From Chromatiales bacterium (GTDB lineage: Bacteria > Pseudomonadota > Gammaproteobacteria > UBA6429 > Thiohalophilaceae), in assembly GCA_027032075.1 (NCBI GenBank), contig JALVOC010000132.1, positions 1 through 32,945 of the forward strand: DNA of 32,945 bases, in the 5' to 3' direction. Below, one piece after another: positions 16,364 to 23,593 of the stretch. The position numbers and the translations under genes were made by a program. The notes below the pieces were generated by a model. That model searched no databases. It worked only from the letters and a program-made list of their open reading frames with translations, and was not told the DNA's origin. The number at the start of each line of letters is the position of its first letter. Within the stretch, counting starts at the first letter, position 1.

Positions 16364-17065
16364 TTAATAGTCTTTTAATTTCACCCAGTCACCAGAGGCA
16401 TTCTTGATATACCAAAAATACCATCCGTTAACTTGCCCGCGATCTACAATTGCCATAGCTGCACCACTTGGTGAATCGTAAGTTTTATTTTTATATCGGA
16501 TTGTTCCGTTAGCCAACAGAAATGCTTTATACTCCTTGCCTTTGTAAACACGATACAATGGTGTCCTTCTTGCAACAAGGCCTTCAAGTGTTCGTTTGGT
16601 TGCTGCTCCAGTTTTCTTTTTCTTTCTCTTCCGACTGCCAAACATGGCCTCGAATTCTTCCTGCTGCTTTTGCTTGACCATTTTCTTTAGCTGCTGAAGC
16701 ATTGGGCCACTGGACTTGCCTTTTGGAATAACTCTGTTTCCGCCAGGATTTGCTATACGGATTAGGAGAGATTCAATCTCATGGATATGTTCCGACTTTC
16801 TGACAAGATACAAGCTAAAATGCGTCCAGCTCGCATAATGTCGGTCTTTTAAATGTTGCTTGACGCGTTTCTTTAAATCAATCGATTTTCCAACGTAATA
16901 AAGCTCATTTTCGTCATATAGCGCATAAATTCCGGGTGAATTACCAACTAGGTCTGTGATTAGCTCAAAATGCTTGCGGAATACATCCTTCGAAACACGC
17001 TCAAGCCTTTGAGTAACCAAACTTCTTGTTTTCCTTGCTTTTCTTGTTTTCTTCTTTGCAGGCAT
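16364..17065 (-). CDS. GIY-YIG nuclease with C-terminal RAMA-like domain
   Basis: The 233-residue protein has a Lys/Arg-rich start and then a GIY-YIG domain (GIYALYDENELYYVGKS at ~45-61, Arg67, and an IHEIESLL segment with the probable catalytic Glu98). A basic linker (RKRKKKKTG) follows. From ~170, SPSGAAMAIV and NGWYFWYI resemble the RAMA or DUF2924-type domain found on restriction-modification proteins. It begins 8 bases after the hsdM stop, so it belongs to the hsdM transcription unit. The most likely role is a DNA-recognising nuclease tied to the type I system; this is inference. The C-terminal domain assignment is the less certain part. Confidence 0.8.
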   Translation of the reverse strand: MPAKKKTRKARKTRSLVTQRLERVSKDVFRKHFELITDLVGNSPGIYALYDENELYYVGKSIDLKKRVKQHLKDRHYASWTHFSLYLVRKSEHIHEIESLLIRIANPGGNRVIPKGKSSGPMLQQLKKMVKQKQQEEFEAMFGSRKRKKKKTGAATKRTLEGLVARRTPLYRVYKGKEYKAFLLANGTIRYKNKTYDSPSGAAMAIVDRGQVNGWYFWYIKNASGDWVKLKDY

Positions 17066-17073
17066 ACAATCTC

Positions 17074-18542
17074 CTAGGCAGTATCGCCATTTCCAGCCAA
17101 CACCGCCTCAACACTCCGGAACTCTTCCAATGCTGCTTCAAGCTGCTCTACTATCTCCTGGGCAAGTACTTCTGGAGGCGGCAGATTTTCGGTATCCTCC
17201 AGGGATTCATCTTTGAGCCAGAAGATGTCGAGATTGGTTTTGTCACGGGCGACGAGTTCGTCGTAGGTGAAGGATTTCCAGCGTTCGATTTTTTTGGATG
17301 CGCGGCGTTTGCTACGGTCTTCGGGTTTGTAGCATTGGATAAATTCGTCGAAGTCGGCTTTCTGTAATTTGTTCTGTTTCAGGGTCTTATGAACGTTGGT
17401 GCGATATCGTAGACCCAGAGTTTTTTTGTCCAGGCGGTTTTGGAGGCGGGTTTGGCGTCGAAGAATATGACATTGGCCTTGACGCCCTGGGCGTAGAAGA
17501 TGCCGGTGGGCAGGCGTAGTAAGGTGTGAAAATCGGTGCGTTCCAGCAGGTTTTTACGCACGGTTTCGCCGGCGCCGCCTTCGAAGAGGACGTTATCCGG
17601 CACCACCACGGCGGCTTTGCCGCCGATCTTGAGCATGTTGGCGATGTGTTGCACGAAGTTGAGCTGTTTGTTGGAGGTGGTGGCCCAAAAGTCTTCGCGC
17701 TCATAGACCAGCTTTTCCTGTTCTTTTTTACCTGTCTTTTCGTTGATGACGGTAATGGAGCTCTTTTTACCAAAGGGCGGATTGGCCAGAACCATGTCAA
17801 CCTTATCATCCTCCACTTCTTTGGCCAGGGCATCATTGGCGGTAATCGGGCATTCATCGCCCCCGATACCGTGGAGGTATAAGTTCATGGCACATAAGCG
17901 CACCACACTATCGACAATATCGTTACCGCGTAAGGCGTGTTCCTTGAGATGGCGTTGTTCTTTTTTGGAGGTGGCGTGTTGGGCCATGTAATCGTGGGCG
18001 GCCAATAAAAAGCCACCCGTACCACAGGCGGGATCGGCCACGGTGTCGGTGGGTTTGGGTTGCATCACTTCCACCATCGCCTGGATTAACGGGCGGGGGG
18101 TGAAGTATTGTCCGGCACCGCCTTTCACATCCTGCGCATTACGCTCCAACAAGCCTTCGTAGATGTCGCCTTTCACATCCGCCGGCAAGGTGGACCACTG
18201 TTCCTTGTCGATCATCTTGATCAAGCGTTCCAGCTTGGCGGGGTCCTGGATTTTGTTTTGCGCCTTGCGGAAGATGGTACCTAACATACCGCCTTCTTTA
18301 CCCAGGCTTTCCAGGGTATGGCGGTATTGCAGTTCTAAATCATCGCCATCGAGTTTCCTTAACTTGGCCCAGGAGTATTTTTTTGGAATGCGTACCTGCT
18401 GTCCAGCACTTTCTCTCTCATCTGCCATTTTAAGGAAAACAAGATAAGTGATTTGCTCCAAATAGTCGTTATAACCTACACCATCATCTTTCAAAACATG
18501 TGCATAGTTCCAGACACGATTTCCAATCTCTGCTGCGCTCAC
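17074..18542 (-). pseudogene. hsdM: Type I restriction-modification methyltransferase HsdM, frameshifted near 3' end
   Basis: HsdM methylates adenine in the sequence chosen by HsdS and is needed for both modification and restriction. The first frame gives 387 residues with the helical N-terminus (MSAAEIGNRVWNYAHVL), the AdoMet motif PACGTGG (171-177) and the catalytic NPPF (254-257). It reads into a stop after WVYDIAP. The family sequence continues at once in another frame (RTNVHKTLKQNKLQKADFD, then IERWKSFTYDELVARDKTNLD), to a stop at 17074. One missing base near 17404 explains this; the repaired protein would have 489 residues. Without its C-terminal ~100 residues, contact with HsdS may be lost. 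A sequencing error is possible. An AT-rich spacer with room for a promoter lies upstream. Confidence 0.9.
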
Positions 18543-18751
18543 AATAACCTCTATAAATCAATTAGTTAACTATTTTAAATTTAATAAATAAACGGATTTT
18601 CGCTTGATTTTTAACACCAAAATGACGATATTAACTAATGACGGGTAAAACCTGTTGCGTGCCTAAGGTGCTTCCTCCCATCGGTTGGATATGAGCCTCA
18701 GGAATCCAGGCGCATCAGGGGCCGTCAACCTAACTGCATGCGGTGTTGAGT
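18543..18751. other. Spacer between hsdM and the small ORF
   Basis: The first ~60 bases are AT-rich and probably contain the hsdM promoter on the minus strand, but no box pair stands out enough to call. The rest holds no recognised feature. Confidence 0.35.
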
Positions 18752-18949
18752 ATGAAAAAATCATTATTTGATACAAATCCCTACCTGCAAAATCCCAAGA
18801 AATATTGGGATTCACTCATTACTAGCGTCTCCAGTTCCACTGCAATCGAAACTGGCGCCAGTGTTGAATCAGTCAGCCAACAAATCACCGACGTCAGTAG
18901 TAGTCATTTTCATCCTACTCCGACAAAGCCTGAATCGAATTCTCAATAA
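18752..18949 (+). CDS. Possible small protein, N-terminus looks conserved
   Basis: This 65-residue frame begins MKKSLFDTNPYLQNPKKYW, then LITSVSSSTAIETGASV. The first 35 residues look like a real soluble protein: they resemble the short orphan proteins with an 'SSAIEG'-like end that I associate with restriction and Fic loci, though this is from memory and unverified. The tail is Ser/Thr-rich and overlaps the 3' end of fic by 35 bases on the opposite strand. It has no clear SD. It is the only plus-strand frame in the block and may itself be a degraded gene. Confidence 0.4.
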   Translation: MKKSLFDTNPYLQNPKKYWDSLITSVSSSTAIETGASVESVSQQITDVSSSHFHPTPTKPESNSQ

Positions 18950-19566
18950 TTTCCGCAAATAATCGTTCCATCGGCTCATAATCCCGATCCATCCCGGTTT
19001 GTACTGCGGTAAAATAATCCGTCTTCCTCTCGCCACTAATTAAACTAAAATCCAGCACCGGCAATCCCGCCTGCAACGCCATAATACTCGCCAATAGCCG
19101 TGAGCAACGGCCATTCCCTTCGCGGAAAGGATGGATCAAAAACCAGTTCGGTATGCACTTCGGCAAGCGCCTTCACAATGTCATCACGTTCTGAAAAATG
19201 ACAGGGCGTGTATTTAGCTAGTTGATCCTTTTCAAGCTGGATCATCAACTTCGGTACCTGGGCCGCCATCGCAAATGAAAAACCATCCTTGCTAATATTG
19301 ATAGTTCGATACTCGCCTGACCATGCATAAATATCGCCCAGCCACACTTTATGCATATAGCGGATATCGTCGGCGGTGAACTGATGGTCAGCATCATATT
19401 CGTGAATGAGCGCATCCGTCGCCTTGATGAGCGCTTGAGCTTCGACCCTGTCCATTTCTGCTGGATCAATAATCCCGAGTTTGTTTCTCAGAACAGTATC
19501 ATTTGATCCAGGCTCATATTGAGCCTCGATCGAATCTGACACATCATAACGACCTTTTTTCTTCAC
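18915..19566 (-). pseudogene. fic: Fic-family AMPylase gene, frameshifted before the catalytic motif
   Basis: The first frame supplies the Fic N-terminal part (LRNKLGIIDPAEMDRVEAQAL, YMHKVWLGDIYAWSGEYRT, NISKDGFSF) and loses the frame after AEVHTELV. The catalytic motif HPFREGNGR follows in the next frame, with RLLASIMALQAG and the C-terminal helix to a stop at 18915. The run of five A at 19138-19142 (plus strand) is the likely site: with four, the reading becomes ELVLIHPFREGNGR and the protein has 216 residues, a normal Fic size. Fic enzymes transfer AMP to proteins; here the active site is not translated with the rest. It is either a recent pseudogene or a homopolymer sequencing error. Confidence 0.88.
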
Positions 19567-19589
19567 GGCCTATATAGTCCTGCATTTAT

Positions 19590-19850
19590 GTTATTTTGCG
19601 CCTTGCGGAAGATGGTGCTTAATGCGTGCTTGTGCAGACTGTGGCGAGGCAGACAGGTAACCCACTCCATCATGACCAGAACTGAGTTCAGGGAATGCTG
19701 GACGAAACATCGTGGATGGTTCTGCAGTGCACGTTTACCTGCGCAATGCGAAGCATCGCAGGCAGGCAAGACGTTGGCGTAGTGGAACTTGTCTGCGCCG
19801 ACTATAGGGAGGCAGGCAGGGACTTTATTTACTATTTCTGATGCGCTCAT
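19590..19850 (-). pseudogene. Shattered hsdM remnant between TIR-like gene and fic
   Basis: The frame starts MSASEIVNKV, like MSAAEIGNRV of HsdM, three bases after the stop of the TIR-like gene. It ends with STIFRKAQNNIN, like GTIFRKAQNKIQ at HsdM residues 88-99. The middle ~200 bases are not HsdM and contain repeat-like sequence (CCTGCGCAATGCG, GCAGGCAGGC). This looks like the first hundred codons of an older hsdM gutted by a repeat or deletion, with the 3' part lost next to fic. Confidence 0.8.
19733..19772. repeat. CAGGTAAA / GCAGGCAGGC repeat (family D) in the hsdM remnant
   Basis: TTTACCTGCGC, a hairpin loop, then GCAGGCAGGC matches, in inverted order, GCCTGCCTGC ... GCGCAGGTAAA inside hsdR at 23884-23917. 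A further GGCAGGCAGG lies at about 19812. The family therefore appears at three places within this defence block. Confidence 0.6.
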
Positions 19851-19853
19851 ATG

Positions 19854-21812
19854 TTAATCATCATTTTGTAACTTTTTAATTTCCTGGAACCTTTGTGATT
19901 CGTATGAAGCACTTTCTTGATACACACGAATTTTTGTTAAATCGTCAGAAAAAACCATTAGTATACTTTTTACGTCATCATCTTCTGTTAAAAGAGTTGC
20001 TGCCTTTTTTTCTTTACCTGGTTCATTAAATCGAATAGTTCCGCTTACTGCATGACCAGTTATTTGGCCTTCATAATATACTTCCATTTTACGTTTCTCT
20101 TGAGAACCAGAAAGGCCACCAAACATTAGTCTAAAATTTGGTACCTCATAGATACCGTGGGCTCTTAGTTTTCCACCTTGTACTTCTAAATTTAAATGGC
20201 ACCTACTATCTTCCCATGTACCTTTAAAGTCTTTCACATCTTCTTTTGCTGCAGCGCGACCATATTTAACATAAAATTCATGGACAGGTTTAACTTCATC
20301 TAGCAACTCTGTCGTTTTCTTTTCTTCTTCCTCCCTTCTTTTTTTCAACCTATATGAAGTATCATCTATGTTTTTATTATAATCTTCGTATTTCTTTGCC
20401 TTCTCGCATTGCTCTTGAGCCTCTTGAAAAAAACCCGCATCGAGTAGTTTTCTAGCTATATTATCCATTGCTAGAGTTTCATCCATTTCTTCTGATCTAC
20501 GATATGCATCAACTGCTTTACCATCAATATCCAATCTAGCATACGAAACACCTAAATTATTCCAGGTGATCGCGCTGCGATGTTGGTAAGGTATCTTTAA
20601 ATAATGAAATAAAGATAAGTTTCTTCTATCTTCTTCAGAATGCCCATATGCTAGGTTAAATCTAGAATCGTAATCATCCGGTTTTAAGTCTAATAATCTC
20701 TCCGTATATGCCAAGCATAAAGTTTTATCATTTTTAATATCTGCTATATCCTTTAATATTTCTAATAACAGGATTTCTCCATTTTCAACCAACCTTGACT
20801 TCTCTTTCAGTTCATCAATTAATTCACTCAATTCTACGTTTTTATTTCCTTTTGCATAGGCTTTCACTGCTTCACACATTAGTTGTATTTCTTTTTTTTT
20901 ATCCTTTTCGCGTGAAGCAGCTTTAAGAAATGTTTGAGCAGCTTTTTCATTTTCATCGAATCGTTGGTACGATATTGCCAGATAGCGCTGTACTTCACTA
21001 TTCTCCGGTTTTTCTTTTGCTAAATTTTCTAGCCTACTTAGCGAACCATCTTTTGCCCATAATATATGGAAATATTCTTTAGCGGCATGCCAACTATCTA
21101 TATTGCATTCTTCTTTTCCATCATCTGTATCCAAATAAGCATCAAATATTTTTTGTTCATCACCTGCATCTTCCATTGCTACTATATGCATGAGCGCATA
21201 TTCATAATTTATACGCTTCCAGTCAGGTTTTGGATTAAGCCATTCACCCCCTTCCTTCTTTTGTTCAGATTCTTCGGCAGTCTTGGGCATTTCTGCAACA
21301 GCTTCTTCCACAGATTTTGCGTTCGGAAGAAGAGCACGAATCATTTCTAACATTTTTCCAAAAGATTTCTCAGGTGCATTTCTAGTAAATTGAATATATT
21401 CAAGATTCCCTTGCAATCCTCCTGGAGTTCTTAGCCCTTCTTCAACAAGAAGAATTACATCCATATCTTTACCAATAGCTAATCCAATTTCTTGTATGAT
21501 CCAGTCTGATGTTTTCCAGCTCAAAACATCTTTCTTCGCGCATAGATCTGATGGACAGAGAAGCTTGCTTTTCAGATTTTCATCTGATGTCACCCTCTCT
21601 TTCTTTGTACAAATTCCAATAAAAAGATTCTTATCTTCAATAAGTGCTAAGACTTTTTCAGCAAGAACTTTTGGTTCTGCTGGTTTTGCATGCTCCCAAC
21701 TAAAACCGATACCCATTTCTTGTATTTGATTAAGATACTCTAATATTGCTCTGACAACGTCTTCATCATCTTCTGTAAAACTATGCCCGACAAATGCTTT
21801 TAATGTGCTCAT
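19854..21812 (-). CDS. TIR-like domain protein with TPR repeats and C-terminal beta domain
   Basis: This 652-residue protein starts with a TIR-like domain (KAFVGHSFTEDD, then KNLFIGICTKKE and WIIQEIGLAIGKDMDVILLVEEG); Glu108 in QEIGLA sits where TIR NADases keep the catalytic Glu. Residues ~200-470 are helical repeats of TPR type (PENSEVQRYLAISYQRF, ITWNNLGVSYARLDIDGKAV), then a Lys/Glu coiled coil, and from ~530 a beta-rich region (GTWEDSRCHLNLEVQGGKL). TIR-TPR proteins in bacteria are often defence effectors that deplete NAD+ (family knowledge). It lies 35 bases after hsdS in the same unit, so it probably serves this restriction locus. Its DNA is markedly AT-richer than its neighbours, a sign of separate acquisition. 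Confidence 0.85.
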   Translation of the reverse strand: MSTLKAFVGHSFTEDDEDVVRAILEYLNQIQEMGIGFSWEHAKPAEPKVLAEKVLALIEDKNLFIGICTKKERVTSDENLKSKLLCPSDLCAKKDVLSWKTSDWIIQEIGLAIGKDMDVILLVEEGLRTPGGLQGNLEYIQFTRNAPEKSFGKMLEMIRALLPNAKSVEEAVAEMPKTAEESEQKKEGGEWLNPKPDWKRINYEYALMHIVAMEDAGDEQKIFDAYLDTDDGKEECNIDSWHAAKEYFHILWAKDGSLSRLENLAKEKPENSEVQRYLAISYQRFDENEKAAQTFLKAASREKDKKKEIQLMCEAVKAYAKGNKNVELSELIDELKEKSRLVENGEILLLEILKDIADIKNDKTLCLAYTERLLDLKPDDYDSRFNLAYGHSEEDRRNLSLFHYLKIPYQHRSAITWNNLGVSYARLDIDGKAVDAYRRSEEMDETLAMDNIARKLLDAGFFQEAQEQCEKAKKYEDYNKNIDDTSYRLKKRREEEEKKTTELLDEVKPVHEFYVKYGRAAAKEDVKDFKGTWEDSRCHLNLEVQGGKLRAHGIYEVPNFRLMFGGLSGSQEKRKMEVYYEGQITGHAVSGTIRFNEPGKEKKAATLLTEDDDVKSILMVFSDDLTKIRVYQESASYESQRFQEIKKLQNDD

Positions 21813-21847
21813 ATTCCTATTGCCTCATTAAACTCTTTCTCACCGAT

Positions 21848-23593
21848 TCACATATTTACTCCTAATAATTTCCCAGAAAATGCTGAAACCAATATTGATT
21901 GTTTATTTTTTTCTGCTTTTATCAATTGGACATCAAGCTCATTTTCCAAATGCGTTATGCTTGTCACTTTTTCGTCAACCTGTCTTATAATTTCTTCTTG
22001 TTCTGCGCGACTTGGAATTGACACGTTCATATTTCGCACATCCTGCACATTTACACCTTTAACCGCCACCCCACGCGCAACAACCTTAAAATAGTGCTGT
22101 ACAATATTGCTATCTATGAATAGCTGTAAATATTCGTTGGATATTGGCGGTATTGCAGAAATTCGCACTGTATCTTGAGTGATATTCCCGCCCTCAAGCT
22201 CAACTGGTGCGATTGCCGTTCGGCCATATGTACCTCTGATCGTTAAGAGCACATCACCCTCACACAAAGATGCTCTTTCATATTTATTGGCAATTTCAGG
22301 TGCAGTTCGATTTAACTGTTCCAGGAGCACCTTCCCTCCTTTAATATCTTTTACTTTTACATAGAGAACACCATTTTTGATGTTCTCTTTTGGCATCAAA
22401 ATCCCATAACAGATAATGCGAATAGGATCAGTAATACTTTCTAACGTAGATACTGCCCATTCTTCAGGAACGTCAAGAATCATATGCGGATTCGGTTCTT
22501 CTAATTTATATTTCTGCTTCCACTTATCATCCTTAGGCATTTTGCCTGCCTGCCTCAGAGCCCCCTTTTCATATTCGCGTTTTAGCCATTTGCGGCCGTA
22601 GCCAGTTTTGAGCTCCTTTTCGCGGTCGTATGCTTCTTTTTGCGACTTAAATTCTTCGTGGTGAATGATTGATATCGGCTTGTGCTTCTTCGTGTGTTCT
22701 GATCCATTACATGATACGTGCTCTTCCCAGCGTCGCGGCATGTCCTCAGTTACGCCGATATAGAAGCTATTGTCGTCGCAAAGCAGCACATACAACCACC
22801 AAACCCCTTTCTTTGGCGCAGATAAACCTTTTGCTGTGAATTTACGAAGTTGTTCGTGCTCCCATTTTTGGCGGCGTTCTTTTAGGATTCGTTCGAGTAG
22901 TTGGGAGGCAGGTTCGAGTTTGTCTTTGTTTGCTTCGCGCCACTCTTTGGTGAGTTCGCCGGTGACGGCGGCTTTGAGGACGGATTGGCGGTATTGTTTG
23001 AGGAGTTGTTTGGCTTTTTTTAGGGCTTCGATGCCGGCGTCGATATGAGAGAAGAGTTCTTCGATTTTGGCGACGATGCGTTTTTGTTGTTCTTTCGGCG
23101 CAAGAGGTATTTCATAGTCTTCTGCTACCTTAGGACGAATTCTTGTAAGTGAACCACCTACGCCTGATACATTCATGCATAAATGTTCTCTGAACCTTTG
23201 ATTTTGCATGAAGTACAGCAAATATTTAGGCTCGACTGCTTCAGTTGGAAAGAATTCTATCCATTCTGGTGAAGAAATTTGTCGATGTTTTGTCTCTGGG
23301 CCAACAATCCAGACTCTATTAATACGTGGATTAATTTTCGAGAGCAAAACTGTGTTTGGCACGACTATTCTTTTCGATGATCCAATTTTTTCACCCGAGA
23401 TAATTTCCGGCATCCCTTCAGAAAAACTAGGTACGCTATATAATTCAAATACTTCATCAGGCAGTTCCGCTGGGTTGATACCTTTAGCTTTATCGCCACG
23501 TAATTTCCCTAATGGGACTAAAACCCACCCCTCGGGCAAATCGTTATTCTGGATTCCAGCCTTCGCGGGAATGACGGCGCTCGTTTCACTCAT
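21848..23593 (-). CDS. hsdS: Type I restriction specificity subunit HsdS with inserted GIY-YIG domain
   Basis: HsdS chooses the DNA target for the HsdM/HsdR complex. The 581-residue protein (usual size ~400-480) has a first recognition domain (~20-160), a first conserved helical region (KEQQKRIVAKIEELFSHID, LKAAVTGELTKEWR), a second recognition domain (~370-520) and a second conserved region (SRAEQEEIIRQVDEKV, ILVSAFSGKLL). Between the halves, residues ~257-349 form a complete extra domain of GIY-YIG type. Residues 7-15 (VIPAKAGIQ) are encoded by a palindromic repeat. The ATG overlaps the hsdR stop by 4 bases, so the pair is translationally coupled. Whether the enlarged protein still assembles is unknown. 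Confidence 0.92.
   Translation of the reverse strand: MSETSAVIPAKAGIQNNDLPEGWVLVPLGKLRGDKAKGINPAELPDEVFELYSVPSFSEGMPEIISGEKIGSSKRIVVPNTVLLSKINPRINRVWIVGPETKHRQISSPEWIEFFPTEAVEPKYLLYFMQNQRFREHLCMNVSGVGGSLTRIRPKVAEDYEIPLAPKEQQKRIVAKIEELFSHIDAGIEALKKAKQLLKQYRQSVLKAAVTGELTKEWREANKDKLEPASQLLERILKERRQKWEHEQLRKFTAKGLSAPKKGVWWLYVLLCDDNSFYIGVTEDMPRRWEEHVSCNGSEHTKKHKPISIIHHEEFKSQKEAYDREKELKTGYGRKWLKREYEKGALRQAGKMPKDDKWKQKYKLEEPNPHMILDVPEEWAVSTLESITDPIRIICYGILMPKENIKNGVLYVKVKDIKGGKVLLEQLNRTAPEIANKYERASLCEGDVLLTIRGTYGRTAIAPVELEGGNITQDTVRISAIPPISNEYLQLFIDSNIVQHYFKVVARGVAVKGVNVQDVRNMNVSIPSRAEQEEIIRQVDEKVTSITHLENELDVQLIKAEKNKQSILVSAFSGKLLGVNM
22547..22825 (-). other. In-frame GIY-YIG nuclease domain inserted into hsdS
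   Basis: The inserted residues (~257-349 of HsdS) include LYVLLCDDNSFYIG (Tyr268, Tyr278-Gly280), the conserved Arg in MPRRWEEH, HTKKHKPISIIHHEEF, and EAYDREKELKTGYGRKWLK with a candidate catalytic Glu325. This is the order of stand-alone URI/UPF0213-like GIY-YIG proteins. The flanks join as KFTAKG ... GKMPKDDKW, which without the insert would be an ordinary HsdS linker. Its 3' end carries GGCAGGCAGGC, the family D repeat core. Confidence 0.88.
23549..23577. repeat. ATTCC/GGAATGAC repeat (family C) at the hsdS start
   Basis: CTGGATTCCAGC, then CTTCGCGGGAATGAC, lies 16 bases inside hsdS and is translated on the minus strand as VIPAKAGIQ. The element is in frame and keeps the original start codon and the overlap with hsdR. 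Confidence 0.85.

Noticed and set aside
17379-17420. Programmed frameshift in hsdM
   Set aside because: No slippery heptamer or stimulatory stop-codon context is visible at the site; a plain one-base deletion or sequencing error is simpler.
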